This document shows, in pieces, positions 26,030 through 33,818 of a DNA stretch of 64,000 nt. Under the pieces are notes generated by a model. It searched no databases. It saw only the letters and a list, made by a program, of their open reading frames with translations, and was not told the origin of the DNA. Within the stretch, counting starts at the first letter, position 1; each line of letters opens with the position of its first letter. Location: positions 124,001-188,000 of the forward strand of contig NZ_JAERRF010000007.1 of assembly GCF_016741875.1 (NCBI RefSeq), read 5' to 3'. The translations under genes were made by a program, and so were the position numbers. This stretch comes from Streptomyces coffeae. GTDB taxonomy: Bacteria > Actinomycetota > Actinomycetes > Streptomycetales > Streptomycetaceae.

Positions 26030-27712
26030 CTACTTGTACATGGTCTGGTTCATGGTTCCGGGGGCGTAGGCGTCCGGGTCCACCCAGACGTTGATCAGCG
26101 ACGGCTTGCCGGACTCCCGGGCGCGGCGCAGTGCCGGGCCGATGTCCGCCGGGTCGCGGACCTCCTCGCCGTGGCCGCCGAGCATCCGCGCGAACTGGTC
26201 GTAGGGCACATCGCCCAGGGTGTTGCCGACCCGCTCGCGCTTCTCGCCGTACTTGGCCTTCTGGCCGTAACGGATCTGGTTCATCGAGGAGTTGTTGCCG
26301 ACGATCCCGACGAACGGCAGGTCGAAGCGGACCAGCGTCTCGAAGTCCCAGCCGGTCAGGGAGAACGCGCCGTCGCCGAAGAGCGCCACCACCTCCTTGT
26401 CGGGACGGGCCTGCTTGGCAGCCATCACGAACGGCACGCCGACGCCGAGCGTCCCCAGCGGGCCCGGGTCCATCCAGTGGCCGGGCGACTTGGGCTGGAC
26501 CACCTGACCGGAGAAGGTGACGATGTCGCCGCCGTCGCCGATGTAGATCGAGTCCTCGGTGAGGAAGTCGTTGATCTCGCTGACCAGGCGGTACGGATGG
26601 ATGGGGGAGGCGTCGGACCGGAGGTTGGGCAGCCGCTTCTCGATCGCCTTCTGCTCGGCGGCCCGCAGCTCGTCCAGCCACTCCTTGCGCTTGCCCGCGC
26701 CGCCATTGATGCTGCCAGAGGCGGCCTGGGTGACGGCGGAGAGGATCAGCCCCGCGTCGCCCACGATGCCGAGGTCGATGTCCCGGTTCTTGCCGACCGT
26801 GCGGTAGTCGAGGTCGATCTGGACCACGGTGGCGTCGGGGGAGAGCCGCTTGCCGTAGCCCATCCGGAAGTCGAAGGGTGTGCCGACGATGACGATGAGA
26901 TCGGCGTTGGAGAAGGCGTATCGGCGGGAGAGCTGGAAGTGGTGCGGATCGCCGGGCGGCAGTGTGCCGCGCCCCGCGCCGTTCATGTACGCGGGCACGT
27001 TGAGGGTGCGCACCAGCTCGATGGCCGCGCCGGTGGCGCGAGTCGTCCACACCTGACTGCCCAGCAGGATCGCGGGCTTCTCGGCCTGGACCAGCAGATC
27101 GGCCAGCTTCTGGACGGACTCGGGGTCGCCGGCGGCGCGGGTGGAGGCGCGGTAGTGCCCCGCCCGGGGGACGCGCGCGGTGTCCACCGGCACCTTGGCG
27201 TCCAGCACATCGCGCGGGATCTCCAGGAAGGAGGGGCCGGGAGCGCCGTGGAAGCACTCGCGGAAGGCCATGGAGACCATGTCGGCGGCGCGGGCGGTGT
27301 CCGGGACGGTGGCGGCGAACTTGGTGATCGGCGCCATCATGTCGACGTGCGGAAGGTCCTGGAGGGACCCCATCTTGTGCTGGGTGTGGGCGCCTTGGCC
27401 GCCGATGAGCAGCATGGGTGACTCGGCGCGGAAGGCGTTGGCGACGCCGGTGACCGCGTCGGTGGTGCCGGGGCCGGCGGTGACGACGGCACAGCCGGGC
27501 TTGCCGGTGATCCGGGCGTAGCCGTCGGCGGCGTGGGCCGCGACCTGTTCGTGGCGTACATCGATGACATCGATGCCCTCGTCGACACAGCCGTCGTAGA
27601 TATCGATGATGTGGCCGCCGCAGAGGGTGTAGATGACCTCGACGCCTTCTGCCTTGAGTGCTTTGGCGACCAAGTGCCCGCCGGATATGAGGCCTTGGCT
27701 GTCGTCGGGCAT
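26030..27712 (-). CDS. oxc: Oxalyl-CoA decarboxylase (2-hydroxyacyl-CoA lyase family), TPP enzyme
   Basis: A 560-residue thiamine-diphosphate enzyme: CO2 is released from oxalyl-CoA to give formyl-CoA. The TPP-activating glutamate is in DVRHEQVAAHAADGYAR, the central domain has ILLGSQVWTT, and the TPP/Mg site is GDGAFSLTGWDFETL with NNSSMNQ. 2-Hydroxyacyl-CoA lyase and acetolactate synthase are close relatives; the adjacency of frc and an OFA transporter decides for oxalate. I chose ATG at 27712, where the family usually starts; an ATG at 27763 would add 17 residues but overlaps the inverted repeat at 27762-27784. It is the first gene of the minus-strand operon. Confidence 0.87.
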   Translation of the reverse strand: MPDDSQGLISGGHLVAKALKAEGVEVIYTLCGGHIIDIYDGCVDEGIDVIDVRHEQVAAHAADGYARITGKPGCAVVTAGPGTTDAVTGVANAFRAESPMLLIGGQGAHTQHKMGSLQDLPHVDMMAPITKFAATVPDTARAADMVSMAFRECFHGAPGPSFLEIPRDVLDAKVPVDTARVPRAGHYRASTRAAGDPESVQKLADLLVQAEKPAILLGSQVWTTRATGAAIELVRTLNVPAYMNGAGRGTLPPGDPHHFQLSRRYAFSNADLIVIVGTPFDFRMGYGKRLSPDATVVQIDLDYRTVGKNRDIDLGIVGDAGLILSAVTQAASGSINGGAGKRKEWLDELRAAEQKAIEKRLPNLRSDASPIHPYRLVSEINDFLTEDSIYIGDGGDIVTFSGQVVQPKSPGHWMDPGPLGTLGVGVPFVMAAKQARPDKEVVALFGDGAFSLTGWDFETLVRFDLPFVGIVGNNSSMNQIRYGQKAKYGEKRERVGNTLGDVPYDQFARMLGGHGEEVRDPADIGPALRRARESGKPSLINVWVDPDAYAPGTMNQTMYK

Positions 27713-27761
27713 GGCGAATCGCGTCCCTTCGTAGGGGTCGGTGCGGTCTCGCTTGGATTGC

Positions 27762-27784
27762 ATACAGTCGACGTTATCCTGTAT
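27762..27784. promoter_or_regulatory. Inverted repeat ATACAG-N11-CTGTAT upstream of oxc, candidate GntR operator
   Basis: ATACAG (27762-27767) and CTGTAT (27779-27784) are perfect complements, in an AT-richer patch 50 nt upstream of the oxc ATG at 27712. A related element (ACAGT-N8-ACTGT) lies before the divergent GntR gene. The spacing and symmetry suit an FCD-type GntR dimer. Confidence 0.55.
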
Positions 27785-27871
27785 GAACTTTTATCCCACC
27801 GTCGGAGGAGCGGTGTCCAGGGGGCGTGCGCGACTCGTTCGAGCCAGCCCTCAAACGCTGATGACGGGCCA

Positions 27872-28165
27872 TCAGAGAGCTGGCACTGGACCTGTACGGA
27901 CATCAGGCGCGGCGAAACCACCGCTCTGCACCCTGGTGTTGTACGAGTCCAGGCGCCGCACGGTGGTGAGCCGGAGCGGATAGGTGTCATCGGTCAGATC
28001 GACCGGCGGATCGTGTTTCACCGGGCCGAAGAGCGCGAGGGCGCCGCGCCGGATCGCCCTCCCAGAGGCGGCCGTGCAGAGAGCTGGGTTCGAGGCGGTC
28101 GGTGCTGGGGCAGGGCCACTGGAGACGGCGCGCAGCTCGTCCCAGACATCCTCCGCGCCCCCGAA
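27872..28165 (-). pseudogene. Fragment of a formate dehydrogenase alpha subunit
   Basis: A minus-strand open frame carries pieces typical of the C-terminal part of molybdopterin formate dehydrogenases: FGGAEDVWDELRAVS at its beginning, then, after a short atypical stretch, FGPVKHDPPVD and YPLRLTTVRRLDSYNTRVQ, the conserved pterin-binding tail, ending at a stop soon after. The rest of the large subunit (iron-sulfur and Mo domains) is absent, and the frame has no sensible start. It lies between oxc and the GntR regulator, where an enzyme oxidising the formate released from oxalate would make sense, so it is probably the residue of a deleted pathway gene. Confidence 0.7.
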
Positions 28166-28278
28166 CTTCCCGTCGGTGGCGGCGCCGGGCGAGGCGATGA
28201 GGAAGCCGGAGGAGAAGCGGACCAGGGAGACGAACATCGCCCAGCGCGGGCCGCGGCTTGGATGCGCCCGGTGCGTGG

Positions 28279-28296
28279 ACAGTATGGGTAAACTGT
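28279..28296. promoter_or_regulatory. Inverted repeat ACAGT-N8-ACTGT upstream of the GntR gene, candidate operator
   Basis: ACAGT (28279-28283) and ACTGT (28292-28296) form a perfect inverted repeat 51 nt before the regulator start. Its core ACAG-N10-CTGT resembles ACAG-N11-CTGT before oxc, suggesting one regulator binds both and autoregulates. Confidence 0.5.
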
Positions 28297-28346
28297 AGAC
28301 AATAACCAATTCAAGAATCCGGTGAAGGCCAGCCAAGGGGGGCGCG

Positions 28347-29024
28347 ATGCTGTCCAGAGGTCTGCCGCAGGGCGCGGTGCCGAAGCTGGAGCGGCCCGGT
28401 CCGCTCCGCGAGCGCGTCTACGAGGCGCTGCTCGAACTCATCACCACTCGCGCCCTCCGCCCCGGCCAGCACCTGGTGGAGAGCGAGCTCGCCGGTCATC
28501 TCGGCGTCTCCCGCCAGCCGGTCCGCGAGGCCCTCCAGCGGCTCAACACCGAGGGCTGGGTCGATCTGCGGCCCGCGCAGGGCGCGTTCGTCCACGAGCC
28601 CACCGAGGAGGAGGCCGATCAGCTCCTTACGGTGCGCACCCTCCTGGAGGCCGAGGCCGCCCGCCTGGCCGCCGCCGGGTTCCATGAGGCCGGGGTCGCG
28701 GCGCTGGAGGACCTGTGCGCGAAGGGCGAGCGTGCGGTGCTGGACGACGATGTGGACGGCGCGGTCGCGGCGAACGCCGAATTCCACGCCAAGGTCATGG
28801 AGCTCGCCGGAAACGCGGTCCTGTCCGAGCTCGCTGCCCAGGTGGACCGAAGGGTCCGCTGGTACTACACCCCGGTCGCCCGGCAGCGCGGCAAGCAGTC
28901 CTGGACCGAGCACCGCGAGCTGATCGCGGCCATCACCGCCGGTGATGAACAGCGCGCCACGGCCGTCATGCGCGCCCACACTGAGCACACCCGCCGCACC
29001 TACCACGAGCGCGAGCGGTCCTGA
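28347..29024 (+). CDS. GntR-family regulator with FCD domain, likely controlling the oxalate genes
   Basis: A 225-residue transcription factor. The winged helix-turn-helix reads LRERVYEALLELITTRAL, then LVESELAGHLGVSRQPVREA and LNTEGWVDLRPAQGAFV. The FCD ligand-binding domain follows with LTVRTLLEAEAARLAA and the metal-site-like residues Asp/His in NAEFHAKVMELAGN and TEHRELIAAI. ATG at 28347 has an AAGGGGGG ribosome site. It is divergent from the frc/oxc operon with two similar inverted repeats between them. FCD regulators generally bind a carboxylate intermediate; oxalate or a CoA ester is a guess. Confidence 0.9.
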   Translation: MLSRGLPQGAVPKLERPGPLRERVYEALLELITTRALRPGQHLVESELAGHLGVSRQPVREALQRLNTEGWVDLRPAQGAFVHEPTEEEADQLLTVRTLLEAEAARLAAAGFHEAGVAALEDLCAKGERAVLDDDVDGAVAANAEFHAKVMELAGNAVLSELAAQVDRRVRWYYTPVARQRGKQSWTEHRELIAAITAGDEQRATAVMRAHTEHTRRTYHERERS

Positions 29025-29170
29025 CCTTCCCCTCGGCCTCATTGCCTGTGCCGTTCGGAGACCCGTCGCTGGTGGTCAGGCAGCGTATCTGTACTCGTTG
29101 ATCACGCCGTCGAGTATTCGGGTGGGTGGGAGCCGGTGAGCAGTCGGGCACTCATGACAGGAGCAAGTGG

Positions 29171-29404
29171 CTAGGCCGGCCCGGCGGGGTCATGGGTGAT
29201 CAGGTCTCCTGGCTGACACTGGAGGACATCGCAGATCCTCGACAGGGTCGAGAAGCGGATGGCCTTGGCCCGCCCGTTCTTGAGCACGGACAGGTTGACG
29301 ACGGTGATGTCCACTCGCGCGGACAGTTCGGTGAGCGTCATACCGCGCTCGGCAAGAAGCCGGTCGAGGTGGATCCGGATCGCATGCAGTTCCTCATCGG
29401 GCAT
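29171..29404 (-). CDS. Small YozG/XRE-type helix-turn-helix regulator
   Basis: A 77-residue protein that is little more than a Cro/XRE helix-turn-helix: MTLTELSARVDITVVNLSVL followed by LSRICDVLQCQPGDLI. The ATG at 29404 overlaps the stop of the upstream DUF2975 gene (ATGA), giving a coupled pair found widely in Gram-positive bacteria. It probably represses its own operon through the ATATCGATAT palindromes near 30012-30047. The upstream frame (to 29725) is spurious overlap. Confidence 0.85.
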   Translation of the reverse strand: MPDEELHAIRIHLDRLLAERGMTLTELSARVDITVVNLSVLKNGRAKAIRFSTLSRICDVLQCQPGDLITHDPAGPA

Positions 29405-29991
29405 CAGATGGTCCCTTCGAGGTCCTCTCGCATCCGCACACCCTCGCGCATGATCTTCCCCATAATCACTGCGGCGAGGCCGGCGAGGACGAGCACCTGC
29501 GGCCCGGAGACCGTCGGCCCAGAACCCGCGACCGGCGCCATGCTCCCGACGAGCCAGGACTGCGACCAGCCGACGACGAGGCCGGCCAGCGGCGTGCCGA
29601 CGGCGACGAACCAGCCGAGAACGGAGAGCCGTTGCGACACCGCATCGGTGAACGGCCCCTGCAGCAGGACGGCCTTCAGCAGCCGGGAGAAGAGCAACAG
29701 CGCGAGGGAACCGAACAGCAGCCACGGCAGTTCGCCCCCGAGGTCGGCAGCGCGCTGCCCCACCGAGGGACTGTCCTGGCAGAGACGCGTGGCACTGCTG
29801 GACGCTTCCACGCCCTTGCCAACCGGCAGGTTGTCCGGCGCCAGTGAGGCATTGCGCCAGAAGCCCGTCTGCGCGCAGACCGCCCCGTCGTCGAGCACGT
29901 GCGTGACCCCCGTGCCGATGAAGGCGAGCCCGCAGAGCACCGCCAGCACAAAGGTCACCGAGGCCAGGGTCCTCGTGAGTCGCGTGTTCAC
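29404..29991 (-). CDS. DUF2975 membrane protein
   Basis: A 195-residue integral membrane protein with about four hydrophobic segments: one near the N-terminus (LASVTFVLAVLCGLAFIG), then LPWLLFGSLALLLFSRLL, LSVLGWFVAVGTPLAGLVVG and VLVLAGLAAVIMGKIM, ending in a charged REGVRMREDLEGTI tail. A ~60-residue extracytoplasmic loop with two Cys follows helix 1. This layout with an overlapping XRE gene is that of DUF2975. GTG at 29991 with GAAGGGA upstream is preferred to ATG at 30006. The function is unknown; the pair may sense an envelope condition. Confidence 0.78.
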   Translation of the reverse strand: MNTRLTRTLASVTFVLAVLCGLAFIGTGVTHVLDDGAVCAQTGFWRNASLAPDNLPVGKGVEASSSATRLCQDSPSVGQRAADLGGELPWLLFGSLALLLFSRLLKAVLLQGPFTDAVSQRLSVLGWFVAVGTPLAGLVVGWSQSWLVGSMAPVAGSGPTVSGPQVLVLAGLAAVIMGKIMREGVRMREDLEGTI

Positions 29992-30010
29992 CGCATCCCT
30001 TCCCATCGAT

Positions 30011-30054
30011 TATCGATATGCCCGAGCCTAGAGCAGCATATCGATATTCGACAA
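30011..30054 (-). promoter_or_regulatory. Promoter with ATATCGATAT palindromes for the DUF2975/HTH operon
   Basis: On the minus strand a -35-like TTGTCG (30054-30049) and -10-like TAGGCT (30030-30025) are 18 nt apart. The 10-bp palindrome ATATCGATAT (30038-30047) lies in the spacer and a second, ATCGATAT with TATCGATA (30011-30019), covers the expected start of transcription. Two copies straddling the -10 fit repression by the small HTH protein. Confidence 0.55.
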
Positions 30055-30096
30055 GTTCATGGCCGCCGACGAGGCCGCCCCTGGCGCGCTGAGCGG

Positions 30097-30122
30097 GCCG
30101 CTCCCGCCGAGGCGGGGGCGGC
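30097..30122 (-). terminator. Hairpin after the ABC transporter operon
   Basis: GCCGCTCCCGCC and GGCGGGGGCGGC pair with one internal mismatch around a 2-nt loop, 39 nt beyond the permease stop at 30161 on the minus strand. It probably ends the ABC transcript ahead of the DUF2975 promoter. Confidence 0.55.
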
Positions 30123-30160
30123 TTACGCGGAGCGAATGTCCATGACTGGCATGACGCGCG

Positions 30161-32731
30161 CTAGGCGTCGGCGACGGCTCGCAGGGGGGTGAGCGCGGCG
30201 GCTCGTCGGGCGGGCAAGGCGGCCGCGACCGCGCCGACGGCGAGGGAGAGCAGGACCACGAGGGTGAGGGTGGACCAGGGCAAGGAGAAGGAGTACTGCG
30301 GGATCGCGCCGTTGGTCAGTCCGCTGACTTTCCACGCCCCGAACAGCCCGCCGGCCAGTCCGAGCAGGGTGCCGAAGGCGGCGACGCAGACGGCCTCCAG
30401 GCGGATCATGCGGCGGATGCCGGAGCGGTCCATGCCGATGGCGCGCAGGACACCGATCTCACGGGTGCGTTCCGAGACCGACATGGCGAGGGTGTTGATC
30501 ATGCCGAGTGCGGAGATCAGTACGCCGATGGCGAGCAGCCCGAACACCATGGTCATCAACTCGCCGGCGACGCCGGCCTGCTCCTGGACGAGTTGGTCGC
30601 GGTCTTGGACCTTCAGCAGCGGGCTGTCGCTCACGGCGGCGCGCAGGTGCTTCTCCAGGTCCTTGGATACGGCGCCGTCGGCGGTGCGGACCAGGATGCG
30701 TTGCACGGAGTCGCGCAGGTAACTGTGTTTCTGCACCTCGGTGCGGTAGCCGAGGACGTCCTGGGCGGTGGGGTTGTCCTGGTAGACGCCGACGACGGTG
30801 TAGGGCCGGCCGCGGTCGCCGGTTCCGGGGCCGATGTTCGCCTTGATCTGCTCGCCCGTGGTGACGCGGTGGTCGCGGGCGAAGCTGTGGGAGACGGCGA
30901 CCCTGCCGGGGCCGAGGTCCTTGGCGGAACCGCTGAGGAAGTGGAGCTTCATCACGTCGTCCACAGTCTTCGGGTCGACCCCGGAGATCGACAGGGCGCT
31001 GGGGCCGGCAGCGATGGTGGAGTCCGCCACGGCGGAAGTGGTCCGCACACCGGGCACGTCGGCGACGCGCTGGATGGCGGCGGCATCGATGGCGGTCGTG
31101 GTGTCGTCGCGGGTGCTGATGACGTAGTCGGCGCTCAGTCCGGCGGCAGCCTGGGCATCCAGGGCCTGGCTCGTGGACTGGTTGATGACCGCGAGACCGG
31201 AGACCAACGCGGTGCTGATCATCAGTGCGACGGCGGTGGCGGCGGTACGGCGCGGGTCGCGCAGGGTGTTCTCGCGGGCGAGTTCGCCCACGACGCCGAA
31301 GCGGGCGGTGAGTTTGCCGAGCAGGCGGATCACCGGACCGGCGAGCAGCGGGGCCAGCACGATCAGGCCGACCACGAGGATACCGGCCCCGAACAGCGCG
31401 GTCTGCAGGTTGTCGTCGGTGGCGCTGGTCGCGTCGCTCAGCGAGAACAACAAGCCGGCACCGAGGACGGTCATGGCCAGGCCGACGATGCCGCGGACGC
31501 GGGAGACCGTGGCGGAGGGTGGCTGCTCGGCCGTGCGCATCGCCTCGATCGGGGCGATCCGCGCCGCGCGGCGCGAGGGCAGCCAGGCGGCGAGCGCGGT
31601 GACGCCGACACCCACGGCGAGCGCGGCGAGGATCGTGATCGGGCCGATCACCAGCGGCCCGCTGGGCAGCAGGTCACCGGAGGTGTCCAGCACGCTCGGC
31701 AGCACCGTGGCCACTCCCAGACCCAGCAGGAACCCGAGAACGGACGCGGCGAGACCGACCAGGGCCGCCTCGGCGAGGACCGAGCGGACCACCTGGCGCC
31801 GGGTGGCGCCGATCGCCCGCAGCAGGGCGATCTCGCGGCTGCGGCGTGCTATGAGCATGGTGAAGGTGTTGATGATGAGGAACGTGCCGATGAACAGCGA
31901 GACGGCGGCAAAGAGCAGGGGCAGCCGCTCGTAGCTGTGGGTCCTGGAGTTGATGAAGACGGACTGCTGGTCGGCCTGGGCGCTACCGGTGGTGGCCTCG
32001 GCGCGGTCGGCGGGCAGGACGGCGGTGACCCGGTCGGCGAGTTCGAACTGGCTGGTGCCCGGCGTGGCGGTCAGGTCGATCTGGTTGTAGTGCTCCGGGG
32101 CGGCGAACAGCTTCTGGGCGGTGGTCTTGTCGAACACGGCCAGGGTGCCGCCGGCGTTCACTCGGCTGTCGTTGGTGGACACCAGGCCCACCAGGCGCTT
32201 CTTGAGGACCGGTCCGTCCTTGGCGAGGGTGACGGTGTCGCCGAGTGCGTAGCCGCCGGCGGCCGCGGTGCCCCTGTTCAGCGCGACCTCGCCGCTGTTG
32301 CGGGGGGCGCGGCCGGCCGTCAGCGGGTAGCGGCTGTCCTTGCCGTCGGCACCCGGGACGTAGGTGGCACCGAACTTGCCCATCATGCTGTCGGCCCGCA
32401 TCGGTGTGCCGTCCTTGGCGGACAAGGTGACCGAACTGTCGGCTGCCGGGCGGACGGAGGCGACGCCTGGAACGGTGGACAGCTTTCGTACCAGGGCGTC
32501 GTCCAAGGCGCCGTACTGCTCCTTGCCGGAGGCGCCCGGAAGGGATTTCGGAGTCACGCTGACGGCGATGTCCGCATAGTTGCGGGACATGGCGGCGCGG
32601 TAGGCGGCGGTGGTGGAGTCGGCGAAGACCAGGGAGCCGGTGATGAACGCGACGCCGATGCAGACCGCGAGCACGGTCATGATCAGACGGGCTTTGTGCG
32701 CGAGGACGTTGCGCAGAGCTATCAGCAGCAT
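30161..32731 (-). CDS. ABC transporter permease, two FtsX domains (MacB/LolE-type)
   Basis: An 856-residue permease built as a duplicated FtsX protein. It begins LIALRNVLAHKARLIMTVLA (first helix), has a large extracytoplasmic MacB-like domain, three helices around residues ~260-420 (first FtsX), a central pair of helices, a second extracytoplasmic domain, and a final FtsX unit with LAMSVSERTREIGVLRAIGM. ATG at 32731 is chosen because the first membrane helix starts there; the longer frame runs into the ATPase gene. It is 53 nt downstream of its ATPase. Such systems move lipids, lipoproteins or antimicrobial peptides, or act mechanically; the neighbouring two-component genes suggest induced export or sensing. 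Confidence 0.9.
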   Translation of the reverse strand: MLLIALRNVLAHKARLIMTVLAVCIGVAFITGSLVFADSTTAAYRAAMSRNYADIAVSVTPKSLPGASGKEQYGALDDALVRKLSTVPGVASVRPAADSSVTLSAKDGTPMRADSMMGKFGATYVPGADGKDSRYPLTAGRAPRNSGEVALNRGTAAAGGYALGDTVTLAKDGPVLKKRLVGLVSTNDSRVNAGGTLAVFDKTTAQKLFAAPEHYNQIDLTATPGTSQFELADRVTAVLPADRAEATTGSAQADQQSVFINSRTHSYERLPLLFAAVSLFIGTFLIINTFTMLIARRSREIALLRAIGATRRQVVRSVLAEAALVGLAASVLGFLLGLGVATVLPSVLDTSGDLLPSGPLVIGPITILAALAVGVGVTALAAWLPSRRAARIAPIEAMRTAEQPPSATVSRVRGIVGLAMTVLGAGLLFSLSDATSATDDNLQTALFGAGILVVGLIVLAPLLAGPVIRLLGKLTARFGVVGELARENTLRDPRRTAATAVALMISTALVSGLAVINQSTSQALDAQAAAGLSADYVISTRDDTTTAIDAAAIQRVADVPGVRTTSAVADSTIAAGPSALSISGVDPKTVDDVMKLHFLSGSAKDLGPGRVAVSHSFARDHRVTTGEQIKANIGPGTGDRGRPYTVVGVYQDNPTAQDVLGYRTEVQKHSYLRDSVQRILVRTADGAVSKDLEKHLRAAVSDSPLLKVQDRDQLVQEQAGVAGELMTMVFGLLAIGVLISALGMINTLAMSVSERTREIGVLRAIGMDRSGIRRMIRLEAVCVAAFGTLLGLAGGLFGAWKVSGLTNGAIPQYSFSLPWSTLTLVVLLSLAVGAVAAALPARRAAALTPLRAVADA

Positions 32732-32784
32732 GGTGAGCTTTCGAAGGGTGGTGGGGGAGGGCGGTGGTGGGCTGATGGATACGG

Positions 32785-33561
32785 TCAGGTGGCGCGGCCC
32801 TGGGCCTCGAACGCGAGCATCCGCTCGAGTACGGCATCGGCGGTCGGGCCGTCCAGCTCGTCCACGAGCCGGCCGTCGGCCAGGAAGACCACCCGGTCCG
32901 CGTAGGCGGCGGCCACGGGGTCGTGGGTCACCATCACCACGGTCTGGCCCAGTTCCCACACCGAGCCGCGCAGGAAGCCCAGCACCTCCGCACCGGAACG
33001 GGAGTCGAGGTTGCCGGTCGGCTCGTCGGCGAAGACGATCTCCGGGCGGGAGACCAGGGCGCGGGCCACGGCGACGCGCTGCTGCTGGCCGCCGGAGAGC
33101 TCGGTCGGGCGGTGCTCAAGCCGGCCCGCGAGGCCGACGGTGGCGACGACGGTGTCCAGCCACGCCGCGTCGGGCCGCTGGCCGGCCAGCCGTAGCGGCA
33201 GGGTGATGTTCTCCAGCGCGGTCAAGGTGGGCAGCAGGTTGAAGCCCTGGAAGACGAAGCCGACCTTCTCCCGCCGCAGTTCGGTGAGCTGCCGGTCGTT
33301 CAGGGCGGACAGTTCGACACCGCCGATCCGGGCCGATCCCGAGGTCACCGGGTCCAGGCCGGCCATGCAGTGCATCAGCGTGGACTTGCCGGAGCCGGAG
33401 GGGCCCATGACGGCGGTGAACCGGCCCCGCGCGAACTCCACGGACACCGCGTCCAGCGCGGTGACCCGGGTCTCCCCCTTTCCGTACGTCTTGGTCAGGC
33501 CGGACGCGCGGGCGGCCGGCTCGGCGAGGGTTGCGCTGGGGGAAGGGAACGCGTGTGACAT
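32785..33561 (-). CDS. ABC transporter ATP-binding protein (MacB/LolD-like)
   Basis: A 258-residue nucleotide-binding subunit for the adjacent FtsX permease. It has Walker A GPSGSGKST, the Q-loop VFQGFNLLPTLTALENI, the signature LSGGQQQRVAVARAL, Walker B IVFADEPTGNLDS and the switch His in VMVTHDP. These variants are typical of the LolD/MacB/FtsE branch. It is the first gene of a two-gene unit; the 257-nt stretch upstream separates it from the response regulator and holds an imperfect inverted repeat that may be its control site. Confidence 0.95.
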   Translation of the reverse strand: MSHAFPSPSATLAEPAARASGLTKTYGKGETRVTALDAVSVEFARGRFTAVMGPSGSGKSTLMHCMAGLDPVTSGSARIGGVELSALNDRQLTELRREKVGFVFQGFNLLPTLTALENITLPLRLAGQRPDAAWLDTVVATVGLAGRLEHRPTELSGGQQQRVAVARALVSRPEIVFADEPTGNLDSRSGAEVLGFLRGSVWELGQTVVMVTHDPVAAAYADRVVFLADGRLVDELDGPTADAVLERMLAFEAQGRAT

Positions 33562-33693
33562 GGAAGCTCCGCATGGAGTGCGACGGCCCGCGAGGAGTTC
33601 GGCGAGCCGGTGGACGTATCCATCCTCACGGGCCTGAACTGCGCAAACGTCGTGCTGGAGGCGGGAGTTGGCCTCTGTCGAAGGGCCGGCTTC

Positions 33694-33722
33694 CCCTGGC
33701 CTTTCTCTGCCAAAGGTCAGGG
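33694..33722. repeat. Inverted repeat upstream of the ABC transporter operon
   Basis: CCCTGGCCTTT (33694-33704) and AAAGGTCAGGG (33712-33722) pair over 11 positions with one G-T wobble, loop 7 nt. It lies ~135 nt upstream of the ATPase start and ~100 nt past the response-regulator stop, so it may be either a terminator of the two-component operon or a regulator-binding site. Confidence 0.45.
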
Positions 33723-33818
33723 ACCCGGCCGGGGGAGCTCTGCCTTGGGGGAGGAACGGAGCGGGAACGTCACCGGCGCCCCGGGCGTGGATGCGAGATG
33801 GCCCGGTGGGCGGTTGCG

